The notes under the pieces were generated by a model that saw only the letters and a list, made by a program, of their open reading frames with translations, was not told the origin of the DNA and did not search any database. A stretch of 64,000 nt of DNA from Gracilibacillus salitolerans (lineage in GTDB: Bacteria; Bacillota; Bacilli; Bacillales; Amphibacillaceae): NCBI RefSeq assembly GCF_009650095.1, contig NZ_CP045915.1:868001-932000 (forward strand), read 5' to 3'. The position numbers and the translations under genes were made by a program. This document shows positions 9,768 through 18,358 of this stretch, piece by piece. Numbering within the stretch: position 1 is the first letter of the stretch; the number at the start of each line of letters is the position of its first letter.

Positions 9768-9790
9768 ATATTTATTAGGAGGACATCAAA

Positions 9791-11674
9791 ATGATTGTAT
9801 GTAGTGTAAATAAAATAGCGAAGATGCACGGAGGCAATTCGATTTTTGAAGATATAACATTTGAAATAAAAGAAAAAGAACGTGTTGGTTTAGTTGGACC
9901 CAATGGTAGCGGGAAAACGACTTTAATACGCTTACTGGCTGGCCTCGAGACTCCTGATACAGGACAAATCCATTGGCAAAAAGGAGCGAAGATCGGTTAT
10001 CTTGAACAGATACCTCAGTACCAAGAGGCAACAACGGTAAAAGATGTATTAAGGTCTGCTTTTTCCTCTTTACTTCAAACTGAAGAAAAAATGAAGAGGT
10101 TAGAGATGGACATGAGCAAGGAGACAAACCCTGATAAACTGGAAAAACTCATCACTGATTATGGACAATTACAAGATCAGTTTAGCCTTAATGGTGGTTA
10201 TGAAATAGAATCGCGAATTGAGGGAATTGTACAAGGTTTAAACATTCCGTTATTGCTAGATCAGCCTTTTTCAAAACTAAGTGGAGGAGAAAAAACAAAA
10301 GTCGGTCTAGGTTTAATGTTACTCCAACAACCTGACTTACTCCTTTTGGATGAGCCGACGAACCATTTAGATTTAATGGCAGTCGAGTGGCTCGGCAGTT
10401 TTCTCCAGGAATATAATGGTACAGTCCTTATCATTTCACACGACCGGTATTTTCTTGATGAGGTTGTGAATAAGATCATTGATTTGGAAGATGGAGAAGT
10501 AAATACCTATCATACTAATTTTTCAGGATTTGTTAAGGAAAAAGAGGCGAAGCTTTTACGAGAATTTCAAGCTTATGAGGAACAACAGAAGAAAATAAAA
10601 AAGATGAAGGAAGCAATCAAACGGTTGAGAGACTGGGCAAATAGAGCCAATCCCCCAAATGCTGATCTTCATAGAAGAGCTAGAAATATGGAAAGAGCGT
10701 TAGAAAGAATGGAAAAATTACGGCGACCAATATTAAACCGTAAAAAAATGAGTCTTCAAATGGATGGAGCAGATCGAAGTGGAAATGATGTGATCATCCT
10801 TAAAGAAGTTTCAAAAGCATTCGATGAAAAGCAGTTATTTCATGATCTTAATATGCATGTAACCTACCAGGAACGAGTAGCAGTTATCGGGGAAAATGGA
10901 ACAGGTAAAACAACATTAATCAAACTAATCTTGCAACAACTGGAACCGGATAAAGGAATGGTGAGGGTAGGCAGTAATGTCAAAATTGGTTACCTTTCTC
11001 AGAATATCTTCTTTGATGTAAAAGACGAAACAGTTATCGAGACGTTTAGAGATGTGGTGAAAGTAGCTGAAGGAGAAGCTAGGAAGATTTTAGCAAGGTT
11101 TATGTTTTATGGATATGATGTTTTTAAAAAAGTTGCACAGCTTAGTGGGGGAGAAAGGATGCGTTTAAGATTGGCGCAAATGATGTATCAAGACATTAAC
11201 TTGCTTATTCTGGATGAACCTACGAACCATTTAGATATTGATTCTAGAGAAGTGTTGGAAGAAACTCTGGAAGAATTTCAAGGTACCATATTAGCTGTGT
11301 CCCATGACCGTTATTTTCTTAATAAGCTATTTGACAAGATTTATTGGATTGAAGGAAAGAAGCTCTTTTGCTTTGAAGGTGACTATAATTGGGCAAAGCA
11401 GAAAATGGCTGAATTAAGGGAAAAAGAAATTCCGGAACATACGGAGAAAAAGAAGAAAACATCGGTACAGAAGGATTCAACATCAACTAATCAGCGTATA
11501 GAAAATAATAATTTTGAGAAAGCCTTAGAATTATTAGAAGAAAGAATTTCAACGATAGAAAAGAAACTGCTGGAAACGGAAGATTTGGAGATATTGCAAC
11601 AGTTGTATCAAGAAAAAGAAGAAGTGGAGCATGAATGGGAGGAGCTTTGTGAGCAGTTAGAGAATCCTTATTAA
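9791..11674 (+). CDS. ABC-F family ATPase, probable ribosome-protection type
   Basis: A 627-residue soluble protein with two ABC domains and no membrane segment. Domain 1 has GPNGSGKTT, LSGGEK and LLDEPTNHLD; domain 2 has GENGTGKTT, LSGGERMR and LILDEPTNHLD. Between them is the ABC-F linker (RDWANRANPPNADLHRRAR), and the C-terminal tail is a charged coiled coil (about residues 540-625). ABC-F proteins bind the ribosomal E site, and resistance members dislodge antibiotics. The attenuator-like leader supports a drug-inducible role, but I cannot assign a drug class, and a housekeeping translation factor remains possible. The start has AGGAGG. Confidence 0.85.
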   Translation: MIVCSVNKIAKMHGGNSIFEDITFEIKEKERVGLVGPNGSGKTTLIRLLAGLETPDTGQIHWQKGAKIGYLEQIPQYQEATTVKDVLRSAFSSLLQTEEKMKRLEMDMSKETNPDKLEKLITDYGQLQDQFSLNGGYEIESRIEGIVQGLNIPLLLDQPFSKLSGGEKTKVGLGLMLLQQPDLLLLDEPTNHLDLMAVEWLGSFLQEYNGTVLIISHDRYFLDEVVNKIIDLEDGEVNTYHTNFSGFVKEKEAKLLREFQAYEEQQKKIKKMKEAIKRLRDWANRANPPNADLHRRARNMERALERMEKLRRPILNRKKMSLQMDGADRSGNDVIILKEVSKAFDEKQLFHDLNMHVTYQERVAVIGENGTGKTTLIKLILQQLEPDKGMVRVGSNVKIGYLSQNIFFDVKDETVIETFRDVVKVAEGEARKILARFMFYGYDVFKKVAQLSGGERMRLRLAQMMYQDINLLILDEPTNHLDIDSREVLEETLEEFQGTILAVSHDRYFLNKLFDKIYWIEGKKLFCFEGDYNWAKQKMAELREKEIPEHTEKKKKTSVQKDSTSTNQRIENNNFEKALELLEERISTIEKKLLETEDLEILQQLYQEKEEVEHEWEELCEQLENPY

Positions 11675-11708
11675 CTAAAAAGAGACTGCTTGATTTTTGA
11701 CAAAAACA

Positions 11709-11955
11709 CTCTCTTTCTTGGATAAACGATTATATCCAAGAAAGAGAGGCAAATATCCAAGGAAGCGGAGCATTAATCCAAGGAAGAGCTCACCACGCTC
11801 CTTGGAAAAAGCTCTCTCTTCCTTGGATAAATGATTATATCCAAGGAAGGGAGGAAGTTATCCCAGGAAGATGAGCATTAATCCAAGGAAGGGCTCACCT
11901 TCCTCCTTGGATAAATGATGATATCCAAAGAAGGGAAGCAGAAATCCAACGAACT
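11709..11955. repeat. Hairpin-forming intergenic repeat (ATCCAAGGAAG word family)
   Basis: About 2.5 degenerate copies of an 85-105-base unit. Each contains an inverted pair around TTGGATAA...TTATATCCAA; the first is a perfect 16-base stem (11709-11724 with 11733-11748). The word ATCCAAGGAAG or close variants recurs about eight times, on both strands. There is no T-run, so this is not an ordinary terminator. The rest of 11675-12004 holds nothing else I recognise. Confidence 0.75.
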
Positions 11956-12004
11956 GGTACTTAATCTATTTATTTTATTATGTTTTGTCCCGCTTTCTCG
12001 TTTT

Positions 12005-12406
12005 TTAGCTATGATTAATTTTACTGAATATAGTTGCGATTGCCCCTGTAATGCCTCCCCAGATTGCATTAGTAAACAACACACTAACAATTGCATAAGG
12101 ATTAGTTAACGGTCCTTGTAAATGTCCCGTTAGAATTGGTGAGAAGATTCCGCTTATAATTATGGCTAAGATACCGTAACCTATCCCAACAAAGATTAAT
12201 GTTAGTAGAGGTTGTGCTTCTTTCTTTAAAACAACTACGACGATCCACGTCAATGAAATGAGAATTGTTGCAGTGATACTAACGACTGGTTTTCCAATTG
12301 CCTCTGATATCCCAAACATACTCAAAAAAGGTCTTATAAGTGCTATTGATGAAAGAATGACAATAAGTTTCCAATTAAATGAATGATAAACATTTTGATT
12401 TGACAT
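12005..12406 (-). CDS. Small integral membrane protein, unknown function
   Basis: 133 residues with four predicted membrane helices (about 12-32, 40-60, 65-90, 100-125) and short polar ends. There are no conserved catalytic residues or known domain that I can name. The start follows a GGAGT-like site on the minus strand. It is isolated between the repeat region and a divergent secreted-protein gene. Confidence 0.65.
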   Translation of the reverse strand: MSNQNVYHSFNWKLIVILSSIALIRPFLSMFGISEAIGKPVVSITATILISLTWIVVVVLKKEAQPLLTLIFVGIGYGILAIIISGIFSPILTGHLQGPLTNPYAIVSVLFTNAIWGGITGAIATIFSKINHS

Positions 12407-12554
12407 CAGTAATGACTCCTTTATATTTTATTTGTTACAAAAGATATACTAACCCCTATCCCTTAGAAAACAATAAATTATTTCTTAAATATTTCTTAAA
12501 TGTGTATTGAATATCAAACAAGTTAACCGGGACACTAGTACAGAGGTGAAGCTG

Positions 12555-12989
12555 ATGAAAAAAATAGTTGTACTGATATCCCTACTTATATTTGTCCTTG
12601 TACCAAATCAAATTTACGCACAATCTGAGGTGGCATGTCCCAAATTAGAAGATTTAAAGGACACAACCATCAAAAATAAGTATGAACTTTTAAAGGAGCT
12701 AAAACAAATTGTTGCTGATACATATGTAGAAGGTGAACATGGAGACTTGTACTCTGAATGGGAGTTAAGAACTGTTCTTCCTTTTCCAAAAACAGTTGGC
12801 AGAAAACAGGATGAAATATATTATGAGATGGCTAAAAACTTTTGCGGACAAGAAGTTGCGGATAAATCGTGGTTAGTAAGATTGTATTTCCCTAAGTGGG
12901 AAGGAGTAAGTGCTAGTGCTTTAGAAGGTCAAATCTTTTTAGCAAAAAATAAAGACGATGAGTGGTTTGTTTGGTTTAGGTATCATTAA
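12555..12989 (+). CDS. Secreted hypothetical protein
   Basis: The ATG at 12555 follows AGGTGAAG and opens a clear signal peptide (MKKIVVLISLLIFVLVPNQIYAQ, cleavage near YAQ-S), giving a mature protein of about 120 residues with two cysteines (ACP and FCGQ) that could pair. The longer in-frame start at 12507 would place 16 polar residues before the signal and is unlikely. I do not recognise the mature domain; it ends in a DDEWFVWFRYH strand. A strong terminator follows. Confidence 0.7.
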   Translation: MKKIVVLISLLIFVLVPNQIYAQSEVACPKLEDLKDTTIKNKYELLKELKQIVADTYVEGEHGDLYSEWELRTVLPFPKTVGRKQDEIYYEMAKNFCGQEVADKSWLVRLYFPKWEGVSASALEGQIFLAKNKDDEWFVWFRYH

Positions 12990-12990
12990 A

Positions 12991-13022
12991 AAAAGGATTG
13001 CCGAGAGTGGCAATCCTTTTTT
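12991..13022 (+). terminator. Rho-independent terminator
   Basis: A perfect stem AAAAGGATTGCC (12991-13002) with GGCAATCCTTTT (13009-13020), loop GAGAGT, runs into further Ts. Confidence 0.92.
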
Positions 13023-13084
13023 TATGAAAATGAATTGGAATTATATGCTAAAATGATTTTAAGAATATATTTGGTAGGGCTGCA

Positions 13085-13810
13085 ATGTATACACCTTACA
13101 TTTTGATGACTTTATTAACCATTATCGCATTTCTTATAGTTTTACTATTACGGAATCAACACAAGATAATTGCCGGAATTGGTTTTGTAAGTTGGATATC
13201 ATTAAGTTTATATTTCGTTATTGAGTATATCGTTATTCAAGCAACTACTGCATCATACAATTTTCTTGAACAACCGATGAGTGACTTAGGTGTCACATCA
13301 TGTGGGACGAATACCTATTCATTAGCACCGTATGAAATTTGTTCTCCCTACCACTTGTTGATGAATTGGACATTTACTGTTACAGGCATTGTTATATTCT
13401 TTGGCGCTATAGCTTTACATCAATTTTGGCCAGATAATAAGAAGACAAGAATAGCTACCTTATTATTGGTTATCTTTGGACTCAGCTATAACATTTCCGG
13501 TATTATTCCTGCTGATATAAATTTTCTTTGGCATACATTCGGTTCCATACCAGGTATGATTGTTCAAATTCCTGCATTGATACTTATAAGTATTGCTATT
13601 CGCAAAGTGAAGCCCAAACTAGCCATTTTTACTTTCATTAGTACGATAGTTACCACTTGCTCACTAATCTTTCTATTTTATCAACCTCCATTTATCAGTC
13701 TTCCAGGTGGTCTCTTACAAAGAATACTTTATGGATCGATCTATTTCTGGATGGCAATTACAGCGGTTGTTCTTTGGAGAAATATTAACTTTGAAAGGAG
13801 TGGAAGGTAA
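13085..13810 (+). CDS. DUF998 membrane protein
   Basis: 241 residues, six predicted membrane helices, with the DUF998 features QPMSDLGVTSCGT near residue 62 and a later SGIIPADIN..WHTFGSIPG loop. The family has no established function. Ribosome site TAGGG is weak. The stop is immediately followed by the GTG of a 54-residue ORF, so the two probably form an operon. Confidence 0.75.
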   Translation: MYTPYILMTLLTIIAFLIVLLLRNQHKIIAGIGFVSWISLSLYFVIEYIVIQATTASYNFLEQPMSDLGVTSCGTNTYSLAPYEICSPYHLLMNWTFTVTGIVIFFGAIALHQFWPDNKKTRIATLLLVIFGLSYNISGIIPADINFLWHTFGSIPGMIVQIPALILISIAIRKVKPKLAIFTFISTIVTTCSLIFLFYQPPFISLPGGLLQRILYGSIYFWMAITAVVLWRNINFERSGR

Positions 13811-13975
13811 GTGAAACAATTCGAAAATAGAGTGGAAGACATTCAAATTCACTGGAAGGCTAATACTGATTTCAGTACAATAATGACTGAAAAATTAAAT
13901 TCACTAGGTCGAGAAGGATGGGAACTGGCTGGGGTTAATGGAATGGTATTTTATTTTAAAAGAGAAGTAACTTGA
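13811..13975 (+). CDS. Small DUF4177-like protein
   Basis: A 54-residue ORF starting at the GTG directly after the DUF998 stop, with GGAG twelve bases upstream. It has the pattern of small DUF4177-type proteins: an amphipathic strand, then LNSLGREGWELAGVNG and a final YFKRE strand. No catalytic role is known. Its abutting position implies translational coupling to the membrane protein before it. Confidence 0.6.
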   Translation: MKQFENRVEDIQIHWKANTDFSTIMTEKLNSLGREGWELAGVNGMVFYFKREVT

Positions 13976-13994
13976 TATGGGAGGAGAAGTATGA

Positions 13995-14515
13995 GTGTTA
14001 TTCCAAAATGAAAAGTTAAAAGTACGGAAGCTAGAAAAAAAGGATAGCTACCTATTAGCAAAATGGCTTTCCAATCCGTCGGTTCTGGAATTTTATGAAG
14101 GAAGAGACAATCCTTTTGATTTAGAAAAAGTTGAAAAAGCTTTTTATGATCATAAAGATGAAACAGTTAAGTGTATTGTTGAGTATGATAACAGAGAAAT
14201 AGGGTATATCCAATTATCGATTAGACGATAGAAGAATATAGATATGTTGATGAGAATATTTTTGGCATGGATCAATTTATAGGTGAAGAAAAGTATTGGA
14301 ATAAAGGTATTGGTACATTGCTTGTTTCTTCTATGGTTGCATTTTTAATTAAACATAAAAATCCAGATCGCATAGATATGGATCCCCAAACCACAAATAC
14401 AAGAGCATTACATTGTTATGAAAAGTGTGGATTTAAAAAAGTTAGAATACTCTCAAATCATGAACTTCACGAAGGGGATTATCAAGATTGTTGGTTAATG
14501 GAATATCATAACTGA
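13995..14515 (+). pseudogene. Frameshifted AAC(6')-type GNAT acetyltransferase
   Basis: Two adjacent frames together make one acetyltransferase. 13995-14231 encodes the N-terminal half (FQNEKLKVRKLEKKD ... IGYIQLSI), and the frame reading EEYRYVDENIFGMDQFIGE from about 14230 carries on to 14515 with WNKGIGTLLVSS (acetyl-CoA loop) and ALHCYEKCGFKK. The layout and the GMDQFIGE motif match Bacillus aminoglycoside 6'-N-acetyltransferase-like proteins. The break is near 14215-14235. GTG 13995 starts the frame; an ATG at 13991, better placed for the GGGAGGAG, is out of frame and stops after six codons. A recent mutation and a sequencing error cannot be told apart. Confidence 0.75.
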
Positions 14516-14659
14516 CTCTCAATCAAGACTTAATAGTTTAATTGATTATTTGACGTGAGTATATAGACTTAATTGAGGTGTTACAAGGCCCAATATTAGG
14601 AGTGATTATCGGATTACTTGCCAAGCTTTAGTGTAGATGAAATATCATCTCATTCTTTA

Positions 14660-14692
14660 ATATGAGCTGATGAAATCTTCAACAGCTCATAT
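14660..14692. terminator. Hairpin in the intergenic space, possible terminator
   Basis: ATATGAGCTG (14660-14669) pairs perfectly with CAGCTCATAT (14683-14692). It lacks a T-run on the plus strand. It lies between the broken acetyltransferase and the end of the convergent MazG-like gene. Confidence 0.4.
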
Positions 14693-14760
14693 AGTACTAG
14701 AAAAAATTGCGTTTAAATAAAATGCAAGGCTTGTATCATATAAATAGTTTGTCAAAATCA

Positions 14761-15084
14761 TTATTTATTTGAATTAAAACGTTTATCTAATTTATCACGA
14801 TGGGATTGAAAAATTGTTTCAAGTGGAATCTCGTATTTATTAGCAATAACGATGATATTACCAATAACATCGCCAAGTTCCTCTGTTAATTCTTGTTTGT
14901 GCTGTGATATGGTTCCTAGAGATTCATCTGGTCTATCTCTGCCAATTTCCAAAGCTCTAATAGCTCTAGCGACTTCTCCTGTTTCTTCAGCTAAGAAACC
15001 AATGCGTATAAAAATATCTAGATCTGTCCAACCTCTTCGATCATAATGTTCTTTTACCCAATCTTGAAATTCGTTAACATTCAA
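14761..15084 (-). CDS. MazG-like nucleotide pyrophosphohydrolase
   Basis: A 107-residue all-helical protein with the metal-binding pattern FLAEETGEVARAI ... ELTEELGDVIGNIIVIAN (EExxE and ExxD), diagnostic of MazG/HisE-type NTP pyrophosphohydrolases. It probably removes aberrant nucleotides, but the substrate is unknown. I start at TTG 15084 because AAAGGAGG lies eight bases upstream on the minus strand. In-frame ATGs at 15105 and 15126 are alternatives, and GAGGA precedes the 15105 one. Confidence 0.8.
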   Translation of the reverse strand: MNVNEFQDWVKEHYDRRGWTDLDIFIRIGFLAEETGEVARAIRALEIGRDRPDESLGTISQHKQELTEELGDVIGNIIVIANKYEIPLETIFQSHRDKLDKRFNSNK

Positions 15085-15237
15085 TATAATTGCCTCCTTT
15101 ATCATAGCTTCCTCTAGTTTATACAAAAATATATATGTAGTAAATAATGGGAATTTTTGTTGTTATAACCTCTCTGGGAGGTTACAATTATGGGAGAATG
15201 ATATTTCCAAAGATTAGGATAACAGGATGGGATATAA

Positions 15238-15580
15238 TTGAATATAGATTATGATGGATTAGTAACTTTCCTTATTATGTGGGGAACACCAACCTTTATG
15301 GTTGCAAGGGCTTATTAAAATGGATACCGATGATAGAGCTTATGCTAAGCAGGATTTTACATCTTCCCATTTTATTTATACAATCGGTTTTCTTATGATT
15401 GGTCAATTTGTTTCGTCTGTCGGAAATATATTAGGACTTAATTTCATAAAATATATTGGAATTGTTATCTTGATTGTGGGTAGTGTTACCTGTACGTTGG
15501 ATGTGTGGAAGAAAAGTAAAATCAAGGGTGCACTAGTACGAGTGCTTTTTTCAGTAGCTATTTATTTCTTGATTGTATAA
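15238..15580 (+). pseudogene. Frameshifted small membrane protein
   Basis: A TTG at 15238 after GGATGGG opens a frame reading NIDYDGLVTFLIMWGTPTFMVARAY that stops near 15293. The next frame, open from 15302, continues KMDTDDRAYAKQDF and then two membrane helices to 15580. Joined, they give one small membrane protein of about 114 residues, so a single indel near 15285-15305 seems to have split it. If the downstream part is still made, it would start at TTG 15302 with no good ribosome site. Confidence 0.5.
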
Positions 15581-15682
15581 AAAAAGCTTTTATTATCAGG
15601 AATTAAAGGTGGAAATACTATGTTTAGAGACTTTAAACACAAGCGTTACTGGATGATTATTACAGGAATATAGGTGGTTTAA

Positions 15683-16279
15683 TTGGTTATTTGGCTTAAT
15701 GGAGCATTTGGATCAGGAAAAACTCAAACTTCATCTGAATTAAATCGCAGAATCCCTCATTCTTTTGTGTATGATCCAGAAAACATCGGTTATTTTCTAA
15801 ATAGGAATATACCTAAGAATATATGTAAAGCCGATTTTCAGGATTACAGTATATGGCGTGAGCTAAATTATACTACAATTAAATACATAGTGAGTGAACA
15901 TGATGGTGTGGTTATTGCTCCGATGACTATAGTAAATCCACAGTATTTTGAAGAAATCGTTGGCAAACTAAGGAATGACGGTATTATAGTGCATGATTTT
16001 GTATTATGGGCATCAAAAGAAACGTTGAAGAAAAGATTAAGAAAAAGAGGAGAAAGAAAAAACTCATGGGCAGAACAACAGATAGATAGATGTATTGAAG
16101 GTTTAGCCAATGATATCTTTCAATATCGAATTGACACTGATCATATGCCTATTGATAGTGTAGTAGAAACCATCGCATCCAAATTAAACATTGAATTACT
16201 TCCTGACAACAGAAATAAATTTAGGAAAAAGCTGGACAGAGTGAAATCACAATTAAAGCATATTCGGTTTTTTAACTAG
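15683..16279 (+). CDS. tmrB: Tunicamycin resistance protein TmrB-like P-loop protein
   Basis: 198 residues against 197 for B. subtilis TmrB and collinear with it. It starts MVIWLNGAFGSGKTQT with the Walker A at residues 7-14, and continues with FVYDPENIG, DFQDYSIWRE, VVIAPMTIVNPQYF, a WASKETLKKRL stretch and NSWAEQQIDRCIEGL. TmrB is an ATP-binding, membrane-associated protein that confers tunicamycin resistance when overproduced. The start is TTG 15683 with AGGTGG five bases upstream. It stands alone among small resistance-like genes. Confidence 0.85.
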   Translation: MVIWLNGAFGSGKTQTSSELNRRIPHSFVYDPENIGYFLNRNIPKNICKADFQDYSIWRELNYTTIKYIVSEHDGVVIAPMTIVNPQYFEEIVGKLRNDGIIVHDFVLWASKETLKKRLRKRGERKNSWAEQQIDRCIEGLANDIFQYRIDTDHMPIDSVVETIASKLNIELLPDNRNKFRKKLDRVKSQLKHIRFFN

Positions 16280-16374
16280 TTACATTTAGTGGCTTTAAAT
16301 GTTAATTGAATCGCTGCTGAATCTAAATATTCTTTTGTATTTGTTATAAATAATATATATAAAGGAGTAATACA

Positions 16375-17142
16375 ATGAATATAGAAAATCCTAGTTTTAA
16401 TTATGACATACACGGTAAGAAATATTCCACTTATAGACAGACAGATGAAAGGATTGCGCAATATATAATAGATGCTCTTGGTTCATCACAAACGGTGCTT
16501 AACGTTGGTGCTGGTGGTGGATCTTATGAGCCTAATGATCGTTATGTTGTTGCAGTGGAACCATCCAGTTCAATGAGAATGCAACGCCTGAAAGCTAATA
16601 AAGTTCCTGCTGTTATTGGAACAGCGGATTCATTACCCTTTGATGAATATTCTTTTGATGCTTCCATGGCTACACTTACCATACATCATTGGCCAGACCT
16701 TGAAAAAGGGTTAAAAGAGCTTCGCAGGGTTACGAAAGATCAAATTGTTATCATGACTTATGATCCTGAAGCATTAGATGTCTTCTGGAATGCTTATTAT
16801 TTTCCGGAATTGATTGAAGTAGAAAAGGCGCGATATCCGAAAATAGATGATATCGTAGGAAAATTAGGAGGAGAATCTGACATAATAGAAATTCCTATTC
16901 CGATCGACTGCCAAGATGGATTTCAAGAGGCTTTTTATGCTAGGCCAGAAGCTTTCCTTGAAAAAGAAATACGACAATCTCAATCAGCTTGGGGGTTCCT
17001 TTCAGAAGGTGTAGAACACAAGCTAGTGAAGAGATTAAAAGATGATCTTGATTCAGGAATATGGGATGAAAAATTTGGTTCACATAGGAATATGCCTTTT
17101 TTTAATGGGGCACTGCGATTGATTATTTCTACTAAAAATTGA
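16375..17142 (+). CDS. Class I SAM-dependent methyltransferase
   Basis: 255 residues with a Methyltransf_11-type Rossmann domain: VLNVGAGGGSYEP (motif I, about residues 42-54), AVEPSSSM (motif II), GTADSLPFDEYSFDA and LTIHHWPDLEKGLKELRRV (motif IV and post region). The C-terminal half is variable and probably binds substrate, which I cannot name. AAAGGAG precedes the ATG. The next gene lies 34 bases downstream, so the two may be co-transcribed. Confidence 0.85.
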   Translation: MNIENPSFNYDIHGKKYSTYRQTDERIAQYIIDALGSSQTVLNVGAGGGSYEPNDRYVVAVEPSSSMRMQRLKANKVPAVIGTADSLPFDEYSFDASMATLTIHHWPDLEKGLKELRRVTKDQIVIMTYDPEALDVFWNAYYFPELIEVEKARYPKIDDIVGKLGGESDIIEIPIPIDCQDGFQEAFYARPEAFLEKEIRQSQSAWGFLSEGVEHKLVKRLKDDLDSGIWDEKFGSHRNMPFFNGALRLIISTKN

Positions 17143-17176
17143 GATTCAATTTAAAACTAATGAGGTGAAGGGCTAT

Positions 17177-17575
17177 ATGGAAAGCGGAAAAATAACTCGG
17201 AAAAACCCGACAAATATGCCGGAACCAGTTGGTCATTATACACACATTACCAGAATCCCCAGAAATGCAGAGTTGTTTGTGACATCAGGCCAAATAGGTG
17301 TAGATCAGAGCGGACAATTTCCCGAAAGTATGAACGAGCAAATTCGCAATACCTTCTATAATATAAAGACTGTTTTAGCCTCTGAGAATTTAGCTACTAG
17401 TGATATTATAAAAGTGAATATATGGGCAACGGAAGAAATAGACTGGAATTACATGTACGAAGAATGGGGGAAGTTATTTAGCAATGACTATCCCGCAATG
17501 ACAATTGGATATATTTCAAGGTTGGGTTTACCGGAAATCAAAATTGAAATAGAAATATGGGCAGCTAAACCATAA
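17177..17575 (+). CDS. RidA/YjgF-family protein
   Basis: 132 residues of the RidA fold (trimeric, chorismate-mutase-like). Family features include GHYTHITRIPRNAELFVTSGQIG near the N-terminus and the C-terminal strand IKIEIEIWAAKP. The arginine of archetypal imine deaminases (usually in an IRVEI-like strand) is not present at that place, so the enamine/imine deaminase role is not assured. ATG 17177 sits behind GAGGTGAAG; the in-frame GTG at 17165 is part of that ribosome site. Confidence 0.8.
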   Translation: MESGKITRKNPTNMPEPVGHYTHITRIPRNAELFVTSGQIGVDQSGQFPESMNEQIRNTFYNIKTVLASENLATSDIIKVNIWATEEIDWNYMYEEWGKLFSNDYPAMTIGYISRLGLPEIKIEIEIWAAKP

Positions 17576-17751
17576 AATAAAAACATACTGCACCCTTTTT
17601 TCTTTGAACGAAAAGATGTTACTTTTTCGAAGAATATACTTTGACATGATTTTTAAAAGCGAAGACAGAAAATAATCGAAGCTTAATATTAATAAGTGTT
17701 GTTATAAAAATTAGTAAAGGTTAAATGATAACTACTAAAGGGGGAGAAATA

Positions 17752-18309
17752 TTGAAGCAAACGTTATTGATAATCGATGCTCAACAAGACTTAATGGAAG
17801 GTAGTCCTGAAGAACAGGGTGTTATTGATAAAGAAAAAATCATCAATAACATTAACACAGTCATTCGAAAAGCGATAGCTGAGAATATCCCTATTGTTTT
17901 TGTGAGAGATTTAGAAGTTTCCAATGGGGAAGGACCAGGATTTCAGATACATAAGGATATAAAGGTACCATCCACTGCGGAAGTATTTGATAAAGAAGCT
18001 ACCAATTCGTTTTATGGTACCCCCTTAAGAGAACACTTGAATAATTCTAACGTAGAACATCTTGTAATAATGGGATGTAAGACGGAACATTGTATTGATA
18101 CTGCGGTTAGAACGGCAACAGTCAGTAATTTTGATGTAACCTTGGTTGGAGATGGTCATTCTACATCTGATTCTAAAAATTTAACTGCACAACAAATCAT
18201 TCTTCACCACAACGAAACTCTTCACGGACATTATAATGTAGACAATTTTTCAATCGTTAGAAATAGTGATGAAGATTTGTTTAAACCTATTCATAATAGA
18301 TACCGGTAA
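17752..18309 (+). CDS. Isochorismatase-family cysteine hydrolase
   Basis: 185 residues. The triad of the family is visible: Asp in LLIIDAQQDLM, a Lys in VPSTAEVFDKEATNSF, and Cys in IMGCKTEHCIDTAVRTA (the second Cys, HC-IDTA, at the nucleophile position). The fold serves nicotinamidases and other amidases, and the substrate is not evident. TTG 17752 follows GGGGGAG at proper spacing, so I use it instead of the upstream ATG at 17725. Confidence 0.85.
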   Translation: MKQTLLIIDAQQDLMEGSPEEQGVIDKEKIINNINTVIRKAIAENIPIVFVRDLEVSNGEGPGFQIHKDIKVPSTAEVFDKEATNSFYGTPLREHLNNSNVEHLVIMGCKTEHCIDTAVRTATVSNFDVTLVGDGHSTSDSKNLTAQQIILHHNETLHGHYNVDNFSIVRNSDEDLFKPIHNRYR

Positions 18310-18328
18310 CAGCTATACTTAAAGATTT

Positions 18329-18356
18329 AAAGCATCTGCTTTCTACCAGATGCTTT
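18329..18356. terminator. Bidirectional terminator
   Basis: AAAGCATCTG (18329-18338) pairs with CAGATGCTTT (18347-18356), bordered by A and T runs, between the convergent isochorismatase and AI-2E-type genes. Confidence 0.85.
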
Positions 18357-18358
18357 TA

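Noticed and set aside
11709..11955. CRISPR array
   Set aside because: The repeats are irregularly spaced, inverted rather than direct, and lack unique equal-length spacers; no cas gene is present.
14577..14628. Tiny ORF (VLQGPILGVIIGLLAKL) between the broken acetyltransferase and the MazG-like gene
   Set aside because: There are too few codons and no convincing ribosome site; probably chance or an unrecognisable remnant.
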